DNA of 64,000 bases from Algoriphagus winogradskyi. Lineage in GTDB: Bacteria > Bacteroidota > Bacteroidia > Cytophagales > Cyclobacteriaceae. Below, piece after piece: positions 56,279 to 63,762 of the stretch. A program made the position numbers and the translations under genes. Each line of letters starts with the position of its first letter. Position 1 is the stretch's first letter. Below the pieces are notes generated by a model. It was not told the origin of the DNA and searched no databases. It saw only the letters and a program-made list of their open reading frames with translations. The stretch covers positions 310,001 through 374,000 of the forward strand of contig NZ_FXUA01000001.1 in assembly GCF_900182815.1 (NCBI RefSeq), written 5' to 3'.

Positions 56279-56390
56279 GTCTCAAATCTCCCGTCTTCCG
56301 TCTCCTGTCTCCCATCTTCCGTCTTCTGTCTCCCGTCTTCCGTCTTCCGTCTTTCGTCTTCTGTCTTCCGTCTCCCGTCTTCCGTCTTCC
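56279..56390. repeat. Sixteen-copy heptamer array (consensus GTCTTCC)
   Basis: Exactly 112 bp made of 16 consecutive 7-nt words, almost all variants of GTCTTCC or GTCTCCC, with no insertions or phase shifts. It ends on the base before the dehydrogenase stop codon, so it fills much of the spacer between the two genes. No spacer sequences, so not a CRISPR array. Confidence 0.9.
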
Positions 56391-57401
56391 CTACATTTCA
56401 ACCACCGCTTTGATCACTCCAGTCTCGGGATTCAGCCAAGACTGAAAATCATTCTTCACCTGATCAAATTTCACTTTATGAGTAATGTACTTTTCAACTG
56501 AAAGTTTTCCAGATGCCATCGCTTCCAAGACCTGATCGAAGTCTTCCCTGGTTGCATTTCTACTACTCATCAGCGTCGCTTCCCGCTTATGAAACTCAGG
56601 ATGGGAAATAGCAATTTCACCTTTTTGTAATCCAACTAAGATATAGGATCCGCCATGGGCGATATATTGAAAACCTGAGTTGATCGCAGCCAAACTCCCA
56701 GTGGCATCGATCACCACATCGCAGAAATCCCCATCGGTGATTTCCTGAATCACTTCATAAGCAGATGCACCAGCTTTCACTAGATGTGGAATATTCCATT
56801 CACTCTTACAAAACTCAAGTCGCTTCTCGTTGATATCCATCGCGATCACAGTAGCTCCAGCAATCCTAGCGAATTCCATCACTCCCAATCCAATGGGACC
56901 AGCTCCGATTACCAAGACAAATTGCCCGGGCTTCACTCCTGCCCTGCACACGCCATGAGCGCCGATGGCAAAAGGTTCGGCCAATGCAAGTTGCTCCAAG
57001 CTCAGCCCTTCTTTTTTGACCAAAGAAGCAATCGGCAAGGAGACATATTCCTGCATTCCGCCATCCTCATGAACCCCAAATACGCTGATTTTCTGACAGC
57101 AATTGGGTTTACCATTTCTGCAGGCTACACAAGTCCCGCAATTGAAATAGGGAATCACCGTGACTAGATCACCTTTCGTGATTTCCTCATTAGCTCCAAT
57201 TTCCACCACTTCTCCCGCCAACTCATGTCCCAAAATTCTTGGGTAAGAGAAATAAGGCTGAGTACCTTCAAATGCGTGAAGATCAGTTCCGCAAATTCCT
57301 ATTCTCTTGATTTTGACAATGGCCTTTCCTTCATAAAGTACCGGCATTACCCCCTCTCTATATTCAAATTCTCCAGGTGTATTGCAAGAAAGTATTTTCA
57401 T
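56391..57401 (-). CDS. Zinc-dependent sugar (L-galactonate/L-fuconate-type) dehydrogenase
   Basis: 336-residue medium-chain dehydrogenase. Catalytic zinc ligands lie in GICGTDLHAFEG (Cys) and GHELAGEVVEIG (His-Glu); the structural-zinc loop CGTCVACRNGKPNCC has all four Cys. The Rossmann motif is VIGAGPIGLGVMEFA. It resembles the RspB/L-galactonate 5-dehydrogenase group. The start codon overlaps the stop of the aldo/keto reductase by 4 nt, so both should act on the same sugar. With GH95 next door, an L-galactose or L-fucose oxidation route is plausible. Confidence 0.85.
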   Translation of the reverse strand: MKILSCNTPGEFEYREGVMPVLYEGKAIVKIKRIGICGTDLHAFEGTQPYFSYPRILGHELAGEVVEIGANEEITKGDLVTVIPYFNCGTCVACRNGKPNCCQKISVFGVHEDGGMQEYVSLPIASLVKKEGLSLEQLALAEPFAIGAHGVCRAGVKPGQFVLVIGAGPIGLGVMEFARIAGATVIAMDINEKRLEFCKSEWNIPHLVKAGASAYEVIQEITDGDFCDVVIDATGSLAAINSGFQYIAHGGSYILVGLQKGEIAISHPEFHKREATLMSSRNATREDFDQVLEAMASGKLSVEKYITHKVKFDQVKNDFQSWLNPETGVIKAVVEM

Positions 57402-58441
57402 AGTTCTTGATTTAAATGAAATTCTGATAAATAGTCAGCAATCAGACCATTTTCCTTCATAATATCCCAAAATGAACCTGGGATTTTCGTGGAACAATAA
57501 GCAGCATTTGCTTGAATTCTAGCCGGAGAAGTAGAGTTGAGTGCTATGGAATTAACTCCCGGCAGCTGAAGCCCAAATTGTATGCATGCATGGGCAGGAT
57601 CAATTTCCTGAGCTCTGCAAAGGCTGAAAAACTGATCTCTCCAAGTATGCCTTGGCTGATAATTTGGATCGGATTTCTCCATTATTTTGTAATCATAATG
57701 ATCGCCTCCTACCAGAAATCCAGACTGAAAAACTGCCGAATTAATGATACCTACTCCTTCTTTTTCCAATTGCCTCATAAAGTGGAAAAGGGCCTCCGGA
57801 TGATTATATATTGTCATGCTATTGGCAATCATCACCCAATCGAGTTTAACCTCAGCGTAAATCTTTTGGATTACTTTCCAGTTTTTAGACCCCACGCCTA
57901 TTGCTTTCACTCTTCCTGCTTGTTTTAGCTCTTCCAAAGCTGCATAGCCTTCCAGAATATGTGCAAATCGCTCTTCATAATCTTCTGGCGAAAATGCCAT
58001 ATCCAAATATTCATCGGGATCGTGGATGGAAACCAAGAGACTTTCATATCCCTTGAGCAAGGAATTGCCCTCATCAAAACAATTGATGACTCCTTCATAA
58101 CTGATATTCTGAATAGCATCATGACTAAGATTCTTCCAGACATCTTTCTCGAAAGTTGGCTCTCCCTCCAAATGTGTGCGCTGCCATCCCAGCTTATTGC
58201 TGATCAAAACTTTGTCTTTTGGCACTTGGAGGTCATTCAGGGCATTTCCCAAAGTTTCCAATGCCAAACCTGCCCCATATTTCCCTGCCGAATCGAACAC
58301 TATTCCATCTGGAAAACGCTCCAAGGCTGCAGCTATCAATTCCAGTTTTTGCTCGTAGGAATAAGCTTCATAGAGATTGCCCAGAGAACTCGTCCCGAAG
58401 ATCATTGAAGGTACTTGTATGCCTGTTTTTCCTAATTCCAT
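57398..58441 (-). CDS. Aldo/keto reductase, D-threo-aldose (L-fucose/L-galactose) 1-dehydrogenase-like
   Basis: 347 residues from the ATG at 58441 (MELGKTGIQVPSMIFGTSSL, the normal AKR beginning); the frame upstream to a GTG at 58492 adds an unrelated 17 residues. The catalytic tetrad is seen as Asp and Tyr in IVFDSAGKYGAG, Lys in ISNKLGW and His in VSIHDPDEYLD. This is the branch that oxidises L-fucose and L-galactose at C1 to the lactone. Coupled by a 4-nt overlap to the zinc dehydrogenase. No lactonase gene is present here. Confidence 0.85.
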   Translation of the reverse strand: MELGKTGIQVPSMIFGTSSLGNLYEAYSYEQKLELIAAALERFPDGIVFDSAGKYGAGLALETLGNALNDLQVPKDKVLISNKLGWQRTHLEGEPTFEKDVWKNLSHDAIQNISYEGVINCFDEGNSLLKGYESLLVSIHDPDEYLDMAFSPEDYEERFAHILEGYAALEELKQAGRVKAIGVGSKNWKVIQKIYAEVKLDWVMIANSMTIYNHPEALFHFMRQLEKEGVGIINSAVFQSGFLVGGDHYDYKIMEKSDPNYQPRHTWRDQFFSLCRAQEIDPAHACIQFGLQLPGVNSIALNSTSPARIQANAAYCSTKIPGSFWDIMKENGLIADYLSEFHLNQEL

Positions 58442-58532
58442 TCTATTTAGTAATGATTCTGCCGGTAAACGATTCAAACTTTTGTTCGGCACAAATCAAG
58501 TTTATCAAAACAATTAACCAATATGATAAAAA

Positions 58533-58564
58533 TGACCAATAGTATATTGGTCAAACGTTTGACC
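58533..58564. promoter_or_regulatory. Composite LacI-type operator
   Basis: GGTCAAACGTTTGACC (58549-58564) is a perfect 16-bp palindrome with the central CG of LacI operators. It shares its left half with a second inverted repeat, TGACCAAT (58533-58540) and ATTGGTCA (58546-58553). So three TGACC half-sites stand in a row, between the divergent aldo/keto reductase and LacI genes. Confidence 0.75.
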
Positions 58565-58642
58565 TAATATCCTGAAGCTCCCACTAAAACCCATTCAGCT
58601 TTCGAGCTTTTGTTCTAAATTAGGTGTGCCAAGCAGCCCAGA

Positions 58643-59656
58643 ATGAAAAAGAAGAGAATCAGCATCACTGATATAGCCAATGCACTCAATGTAACCCCGT
58701 CCACGGTTTCCCGAGCGCTGAATGGAGGGGGAAAAGTTTCTGAGAAAAAAAGAAATGAGATTTTGGCTTTGGCAAAGGAACTTGGCTATAGACCCAATCC
58801 CATTGCTAAAAGTCTTCTTGAAAACAGGACAAATACCATTGGGCTGATTATCCCGGAATTCACGCATCATTTTTACAGCCGCATGCTTGCCGGCATAGAG
58901 AGCGTCACCTCAGAGGCAGGTTACCAACTGCTGATTTGCACCTCCAATGAAAACCAGGCCCAGGAAATAAAATCCACACAAACACTTTTGGATGCCCGTG
59001 TAGATGGGATTCTAGCCACGATCTCCAAAATGAATGACAAGTTTGAGCATATACAGGAGGAAATGGACAGTGGGACACCACTGGTGCTGGTGGATCGTTT
59101 TTCTGAGGAAATAGAAACACCCTACGTGATCTCAGATGATTTCAAGGGAGCATTTTCGGCGGTGGATTACCTGTGCGAAATCGGATGCAGAAATATCCTA
59201 CATATCAAGGGTCCGGATAATCTCTCAACTACTTTCAACCGCTTTATGGGTTACAAAGAAGCGCTTCGAAAGCATGAAATCGAATTGAAAGAAGAACTTC
59301 TGCTGGAAAGTTCTGATACAAATCTGCTGGAAAAAATCAGGTTTTGCCTGACAAATCACCAAGTGGATGGTGCATTCACTTACAGTGATTACCTGGCATT
59401 TGAAATCTATAAAGTTGCAAGCGAACTTAATATCCCGATTCCTGAGCAATTGTCAGTCATTGGCTATGCCGATGAACCTATCTCCACTTACATCAACCCT
59501 ACCCTAAGTACCGTAAATCAGCAGCCATTTGAAATGGGTGCATTTGGAGCCAATTACCTATTGAATAAAATCAATAATCCGGAAATCGCCTTGGAGATCA
59601 AAAATCTGGAGACTAGGTTAGTGATTAGGGGGTCTTGTAAGGGGCTGGAAGGGTGA
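58643..59656 (+). CDS. LacI/GalR-family transcriptional regulator
   Basis: 337 residues. ISITDIANALNVTPSTVSRA is the HTH, RPNPIAKSLLENRTNTIGLI the hinge, and a sugar-binding effector domain follows (THHFYSRMLAGIESVTSEAG, PYVISDDFKGAFSAVDYL). It is divergent from the aldo/keto reductase-dehydrogenase genes and faces the palindromic operator at 58549-58564. It probably represses the L-sugar oxidation genes and perhaps GH95, and may repress itself. Effector unknown. Confidence 0.92.
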   Translation: MKKKRISITDIANALNVTPSTVSRALNGGGKVSEKKRNEILALAKELGYRPNPIAKSLLENRTNTIGLIIPEFTHHFYSRMLAGIESVTSEAGYQLLICTSNENQAQEIKSTQTLLDARVDGILATISKMNDKFEHIQEEMDSGTPLVLVDRFSEEIETPYVISDDFKGAFSAVDYLCEIGCRNILHIKGPDNLSTTFNRFMGYKEALRKHEIELKEELLLESSDTNLLEKIRFCLTNHQVDGAFTYSDYLAFEIYKVASELNIPIPEQLSVIGYADEPISTYINPTLSTVNQQPFEMGAFGANYLLNKINNPEIALEIKNLETRLVIRGSCKGLEG

Positions 59657-59707
59657 GGAGATCAGTTGAATGGGAATTGAGAAAATGGTGGGTGGGGTAA
59701 AATATAA

Positions 59708-59833
59708 CGTTTTGCCGCTTGGCGAAGGTGGGGATTTTCAGCACTAAACTTCATTAGATACAAAAAGCTTGAATTTAGCACTTCACTTTCATAGAAGCAC
59801 CGACCCCCCGCTTTTGCAAAACGGCTATTATGG
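59708..59833. repeat. Cassette-boundary hairpin C (attC-like)
   Basis: CGTTTTGC (59708-59715) and GCAAAACG (59816-59823) are perfect arms; inner CGAAGGtGGGG (59723-59733) pairs partly with CCCCCGCTTTTG (from 59804). About 125 bp, beginning 8 nt past the stop of the membrane-protein gene. On the minus strand its far end reads CGTTATATTT. It is the third hairpin of the accessory array. Confidence 0.6.
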
Positions 59834-59840
59834 CTAGTTT

Positions 59841-60329
59841 TTATATTTCTGTCATAACAATTGTTAGTATTATAAGTCCTGCAAAAGTCAAAATGTAATC
59901 TATAGGATTTAATTTTCTATTGTCCTTTGGAGAGAACCAAGTCGCCATCATAAATTCTTGCTTCGTGGTGAGAAGGCTTAAAGTTCGAAAGACTGTAAAA
60001 ATTATAATCATTGCTAATAGATTCAAATCATAGTCAGCGAACGTACCTATTGCTGAATTGAAATCAGGGTTGCTTTTAAGCTGTTCTACAAAATACCATT
60101 GCGATATTCCAAGTACAAACCAAATTAATGATACTGTCGGAATACGAAGTCTTTTATAATACATTAAAAACAATGAGAATGGTCCTCCAAAAGTCAGTGC
60201 AAGCAAGATCATATTTATATTCTCTTGTCTTAGTAAGGAGAATTCATATGAAACCCATATAAACGCCCCAATAAGTATATATAGTGCGACTACAACATAG
60301 TCTATTTTATCAATTCTCGTTTCGTTCAT
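59841..60329 (-). CDS. Small integral membrane protein, unknown
   Basis: 162 residues from the ATG at 60329 (MNETRIDKIDYVVVALYIL). Five hydrophobic segments are visible (VVVALYILIGAFIWVSY, NMILLALTFGGPFSLFLMYY, VSLIWFVLGISQWYFV, LNLLAMIIIFTVFRTLSLL, YILTFAGLIILTIVM). No family recognised. The start codon lies 11 nt after the core of hairpin A and the stop 8 nt before hairpin C, so it is framed like an integron cassette. Confidence 0.7.
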   Translation of the reverse strand: MNETRIDKIDYVVVALYILIGAFIWVSYEFSLLRQENINMILLALTFGGPFSLFLMYYKRLRIPTVSLIWFVLGISQWYFVEQLKSNPDFNSAIGTFADYDLNLLAMIIIFTVFRTLSLLTTKQEFMMATWFSPKDNRKLNPIDYILTFAGLIILTIVMTEI

Positions 60330-60338
60330 TTTTAAAAT

Positions 60339-60466
60339 TAGCAATAACGGTTTTAATAAAGCTAGTGCGGCTTTCGGAGATTTTGAAAGTACCCAAAAAT
60401 TTCTTCTTCAGACCTCATGGTCAACCGAAGACGGAGTGGCCGCATTAGCTTTATTTTGTGTTGGCA
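60339..60466. repeat. Cassette-boundary hairpin A (attC-like)
   Basis: AATAAAGCTAGTGCGGC (60355-60371) pairs with 60439-60455 at 16 of 17 positions, with TCGG/CCGA further in. A GTTGGCA core (60460-60466) marks one end, 13 nt from the stop of the upstream gene, and CCGTTATTGC on the minus strand the other. Confidence 0.7.
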
Positions 60467-60479
60467 CCAGTGTTTTGTT

Positions 60480-61082
60480 TTAATTTTCTGTCCACGGCTC
60501 TTTTCTTTTTTGGTGATCATTCTGGGAAAGGTAATGAATGGCTATCAAAACTTGAATGCTAGGGTCTTTCAGGTCGTAGTACTCAGGATTCGTGTAAACT
60601 CTTTGTTGAAGTAGCCCCATTGATTCCCAATCTCCAGCTCCCATTATCCTTTCATAATATTCTTCTAGGTCCGGATTTCGTCTTGAAAGGTCTTTTAAGA
60701 AGAGAGCATACTTCCCTTCTGTGTTAAGACCTATTGATTTGTAAGTCTTGTTCTCGCGAAGGTTTCTTGCCTTGCCGAATTCCCATATTTGTGAGAAAAG
60801 GTTAGATTCAAAGTTTGAGTATAATTCTTTCTGTTCTTCAAAGTCTACATTTTCCAAGATTGGTATGTAACCATATTCAACTAAATATGGAATTAATGAG
60901 TCAATGCACGACTTGAACTCATCAGTCGAACCGCACATTTGAGACTGAAAAAACGATTTCAGCTTTTGCAAGTCTTTAATTTCAGCCCCATTGAAGTTGT
61001 CCTTCAATTCAGTCGCACTAAATTTTTGTGAGAAACTGGAAACTGAAATTGAAATAAGAATTATGTAGAGAATACGTGTCAT
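60480..61082 (-). CDS. Small secreted protein, unknown
   Basis: 200 residues with signal ILYIILISISVSSFSQ. Mostly helical and charged, with two Cys (SQMCGSTDEFKSCIDSL) that could form a disulfide. No domain recognised. The start codon is 10 nt from the GTTGGCA core of hairpin B and the stop 13 nt from that of hairpin A. Confidence 0.7.
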   Translation of the reverse strand: MTRILYIILISISVSSFSQKFSATELKDNFNGAEIKDLQKLKSFFQSQMCGSTDEFKSCIDSLIPYLVEYGYIPILENVDFEEQKELYSNFESNLFSQIWEFGKARNLRENKTYKSIGLNTEGKYALFLKDLSRRNPDLEEYYERIMGAGDWESMGLLQQRVYTNPEYYDLKDPSIQVLIAIHYLSQNDHQKRKEPWTEN

Positions 61083-61092
61083 TTTACATTGG

Positions 61093-61223
61093 TGCCAACG
61101 GCTCCGCTAAGAAACGTGGGGCTTTCAGAGTTCTTGACTGTCTACCCGTGACGGACTAAACTACGAAGATTAGTGCTAGCTTTCAGTACGTGTCGCCCCA
61201 TGTTTTCTTAGCGATTGTTGGCA
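61093..61223. repeat. Cassette-boundary hairpin B (attC-like)
   Basis: The clearest of the set. Outer TGCCAAC (61093-61099) and GTTGGCA (61217-61223) are perfect complements; inner CGCTAAGAAACGTGGGGC (61105-61122) pairs with 61195-61213 with one mismatch and one bulge; the roughly 70-nt centre is less structured. It fills the whole spacer between two genes. Confidence 0.8.
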
Positions 61224-61231
61224 TGCGTTTT

Positions 61232-61810
61232 TTATTTCCATTTATAGATTAGGACATGTTTAATTATTCCTTCAATGTCCATAGAACTTTCAAATCTGTC
61301 GGTCTTTTCGTTCATCTCGAAGTCGATATTTTTTTCTTTAGAGTCCACATAAAATAAACACAGGATTTCAGGTTTGTCTTTGTTATAAACTTGTAAGTCT
61401 TCTGGTGCGAAATAGTATTCACCGTCCATTTCATCAAATAATAATTTCAATTCAGGATATATAGTTCTCACTTTATCCATCGAATCTCCAACTTTCAGAC
61501 CTTTTGCAGTTTGATAATTGTCCGATAAAACTTTTACAAAACCAATCGTAGAATCTTGGTTTTTAGACCAAAAACTGATTATGGTTTTTCTATCCTTCTT
61601 GATTTGAAATCCATTTTTGTCATTAGGCGAGACTTCGTATACCGTTTCGTCAATTTTACTCAGCACTTCTGAATAAGTTTTGCCAAGTCTAATTTCCCCT
61701 GCTCCTTCAGCGTCTATTTGACCTTCAATTTTCTTCAAGTTCTTGTCGCTGCAACCGATATTGACAATCAGTAAAAGAGAGACGAGTATAATTTGATATC
61801 GATGTGTCAT
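61232..61810 (-). CDS. Putative lipoprotein, unknown
   Basis: 192 residues from the ATG at 61810 with lipobox SLLLIVNIGCSD. The frame extends upstream to 61852, but that part overlaps the spacer core. The LGKTYSEVLSKID segment and a later LKVGDSMDKVRTIYPEL suggest a small repeated alpha/beta module of the kind seen in lipoproteins of unknown role. Start 12 nt from an AGCCAAC (minus GTTGGCT) core; stop 8 nt from hairpin B. Confidence 0.7.
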   Translation of the reverse strand: MTHRYQIILVSLLLIVNIGCSDKNLKKIEGQIDAEGAGEIRLGKTYSEVLSKIDETVYEVSPNDKNGFQIKKDRKTIISFWSKNQDSTIGFVKVLSDNYQTAKGLKVGDSMDKVRTIYPELKLLFDEMDGEYYFAPEDLQVYNKDKPEILCLFYVDSKEKNIDFEMNEKTDRFESSMDIEGIIKHVLIYKWK

Positions 61811-61841
61811 TTTTTTAGTGCAAGCCAACACTTGTATATGC

Positions 61842-61950
61842 TTAACCCCCACTAACCTATTGCGTCTATATCGCTAATATCCACAGTTCTTCGGGGATCT
61901 GCTGAGTCCAAATTAAGGATTTCGTCGAGGGGAATTGTGTGGGAGGTTAA
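61842..61950. repeat. Spacer with inverted-repeat ends and 75-bp direct repeat, copy 1
   Basis: The 75-bp copy 1 occupies 61856-61930 and matches 62970-63044 at 71 of 75 positions. It is enclosed by TTAACCCCCAC (61842-61852) and GTGGGAGGTTAA (61939-61950). On the minus strand the copy has an open frame (LDEILNLDSADPRRTVDI) ending at a stop directly after it. Confidence 0.8.
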
Positions 61951-62084
61951 ATTTATTTTTTGAGTGAAAGAGATCAATTAGATCGGGAATTGAAAAAATG
62001 GGGTGTGAGGATAGAAGGTAACAAATATTGGTATTGCGACTATTCGGGAGCATTATCGCCTATACTGGGTTGTTGTCGTTTATT

Positions 62085-62921
62085 CTATGCCATTACAGCA
62101 ATCATATCAAATATTTTCTCACCAAGTTCTTTATTACCCCTAATTTCCGATAATTTAATAGCTTCTTCCCTCGTCATTCCTTTGGTGAATATTTTCCAAG
62201 CATATTCATCTCTGATTCTTACTTCACTCTTTGGTTCAGCATCTATAGAGGTTAACAGTTGCCAACCATTTTCATAGTATAGAAACCAACTTTTTTCTGT
62301 TACCCCTGAAAAAGTAAATTTTACCAAATCTTTAGCTTTTCCTTCTACATCTCTATAATGATAAGGAAGTGCCCTGACAGATGTATCCAAGTATGGCAAG
62401 TACCATTCATCTTTTAACAACTCATTATCATCACCAACTGCATATCTAATTTGTTGTTGATGATGCCATTTTTCAGTGTACTCTCTAGCTATGTGAAACC
62501 AATTTTTTGATTCATTTTCACCTGCCCAAGCAACAGAAAATTCGGCTTTATCATCAGGATCTAAAGTAGTTAAGAAATCGCCGTATTCTTTTCCCGATGA
62601 TTTTAGTAAATCTATAATAACTTCTGGGCTAAGTCTTTTAGTTGCTTTGACCCAATCAGCATTTAGTCTATTTAAGAAATCTAATAAATCTTCGTATGAA
62701 TTTATATTATCAGGTTTCTCACCATAATATTTATCGCGTAACATTGAAAGTGTCCTCAAATTTCCATCCAGTAAGTGGACAGCAACATCTTTCACTTTCC
62801 ATTTTGGGGCGATTGTTTGCTTGTTCCAATCATCAGCTGACAAACCTTCCAGTAACTTGAAGAGCAACTTGTCAAGTTCTGGTATTAGGGCAATTACATC
62901 TATCTGTTCTGGTTTTTTCAT
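62085..62921 (-). CDS. Maleylpyruvate-isomerase/DinB-like protein
   Basis: 278 residues. The N-terminal four-helix bundle is of the mycothiol-dependent maleylpyruvate isomerase N-terminal type (LEGLSADDWNKQTIAPKWKV, KDVAVHLLDGNLR with a metal-type His), then EYTEKWHHQQQIRYAVG supplies further His residues, and a C-terminal alpha/beta domain follows. Bacteroidota do not make mycothiol, so the true thiol cofactor and substrate are unknown. It is flanked on both sides by near-identical 75-bp repeats, which suggests it moves or was captured as a unit. Confidence 0.75.
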   Translation of the reverse strand: MKKPEQIDVIALIPELDKLLFKLLEGLSADDWNKQTIAPKWKVKDVAVHLLDGNLRTLSMLRDKYYGEKPDNINSYEDLLDFLNRLNADWVKATKRLSPEVIIDLLKSSGKEYGDFLTTLDPDDKAEFSVAWAGENESKNWFHIAREYTEKWHHQQQIRYAVGDDNELLKDEWYLPYLDTSVRALPYHYRDVEGKAKDLVKFTFSGVTEKSWFLYYENGWQLLTSIDAEPKSEVRIRDEYAWKIFTKGMTREEAIKLSEIRGNKELGEKIFDMIAVMA

Positions 62922-62969
62922 TGTTATTTTTAATCACAAACAACGCTTCTATACCCCCGCCGCCCAAAC

Positions 62970-63044
62970 CCTATTGCGTCTATATCGCCAATATCCACAG
63001 GTCTCCGGGGTTCTGCTGAGTCCAAATTAAGGATTTCGTCGAGG
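62970..63044. repeat. 75-bp direct repeat, copy 2
   Basis: Four substitutions relative to 61856-61930. Three of them would change residues in the minus-strand reading (Asp/Glu, Thr/Pro, Ser/Gly) and one is silent. It lies 49 nt upstream of the maleylpyruvate-isomerase-like start. The surrounding 62922-63412 spacer (491 bp) has no accepted gene. Confidence 0.85.
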
Positions 63045-63124
63045 AGATTTGAGCAGGAGCTGATTTTTTTTATTGGTAATGCATTTAAAAGGATTGGAAG
63101 AGAATTCAGGATAGCATCATGTCC

Positions 63125-63320
63125 TTTCAACCTACTATCCTGAAGCTTTAAGCTCTGAGTATTAATTTTCAACCTATTATCCTCAATGTTCAGGTTCTGA
63201 GTGTAAAATTTCAACCTATTATCCTGAAGTTTTAAGCTATTAACCTGAATATTCACTCTTTTATACTGAAGTTTTAAGCTATTAACCTGAATGTTCTTTC
63301 TTTTATACTGAAGATTCAGT
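63125..63320. repeat. 21-bp (3 x 7) tandem array
   Basis: Nine full units and a partial tenth in strict 21-bp register from 63125. Each unit is three 7-nt words of the types TTTTAAG, CTATTAA and CCTGAAT. The minus strand is open across it and would read a 7-residue Leu-periodic peptide, which follows automatically from the DNA period. Confidence 0.85.
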
Positions 63321-63330
63321 AGTAACTTCT

Positions 63331-63363
63331 AAAACAAAAAAGCCGGATCCTCTCGAATCCGGC
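63331..63363 (-). terminator. Terminator of the 69-residue gene
   Basis: GCCGGAT (63342-63348) pairs with ATCCGGC (63357-63363); on the minus strand TTTTTTG follows. It lies about 50 nt past the stop at 63413. Confidence 0.75.
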
Positions 63364-63412
63364 CTGGAGAAGTGATTAGCAACTTCTCAGCCTTAAGTTT
63401 TAATCAGGCACT

Positions 63413-63622
63413 TTACTCTTTTGGTGGAGATTTTTTTGGTTTACGCTCCCAGCGCACCATCAAATCTGCTACCACAGGCTTGGCACTTGGTACTCCAAGC
63501 TTGACCGCCATCTGCGCTGACTTGTAATAGGCAGTCGATGGCACCATGACTTCCGATCCTGCTTCCATCAGTGTATCATCCAGATTACTACACAGCTGGG
63601 ACAGGACATTAAAAACAGACAT
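63413..63622 (-). CDS. Short hypothetical protein
   Basis: 69 residues with an ATG start and a good terminator behind it, which argues for a real gene. No domain recognised; the sequence has a conserved-looking centre (VPSTAYYKSAQMAVKLGVPS) and a basic tail rich in Lys and Pro. Its first codons overlap the broken end of the transposase remnant, so the insertion may have altered its 5' end or promoter. Confidence 0.5.
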   Translation of the reverse strand: MSVFNVLSQLCSNLDDTLMEAGSEVMVPSTAYYKSAQMAVKLGVPSAKPVVADLMVRWERKPKKSPPKE

Positions 63623-63755
63623 ATTTGCTTGGCAAACTGGTTATGCGGCTTATGCTGTATCCGAATCCATCGTGGAAAAAGTTTTTCAGTACATCCAAAA
63701 TCAAAAGAAACATCACCAGAAATTATCTTTTCAAGAGGAGTACGAAGAATTTTGA
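63610..63755 (+). pseudogene. IS200/IS605-type (REP-associated, Y1) transposase remnant
   Basis: The plus frame ends FAWQTGYAAYAVSESIVEKV, then QKKHHQKLSFQEEYEEF and a stop. This is the conserved C-terminal end of single-strand Y1 transposases (FxWQxGYGAFxxS...NQxxHHxxxxFxEE). The catalytic HUH and Tyr part is absent. Upstream of about 63610 the sequence belongs to the divergent 69-residue gene, so the element is a 5'-truncated fossil. Confidence 0.8.
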
Positions 63756-63762
63756 AAATCAA

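Noticed and set aside
56199..56315. N-terminal extension of the GH95 enzyme
   Set aside because: The upstream codons run into the heptamer array and are highly charged; the signal peptide begins at the ATG at 56198.
56279..56390. CRISPR array
   Set aside because: The 7-nt units are contiguous with no spacers, and no cas genes are present.
61960..62277. 105-residue plus-strand open frame
   Set aside because: Overlaps the end of the maleylpyruvate-isomerase-like gene antisense and a spacer; its hydrophobic run mirrors the antisense of a charged helix.
62930..63256. 108-residue minus-strand open frame with a 7-residue Leu period
   Set aside because: It starts with GTG inside a repeat array, its periodicity follows from the 7/21-bp DNA repeat, the array continues upstream of the start, and its second half is the 75-bp repeat.
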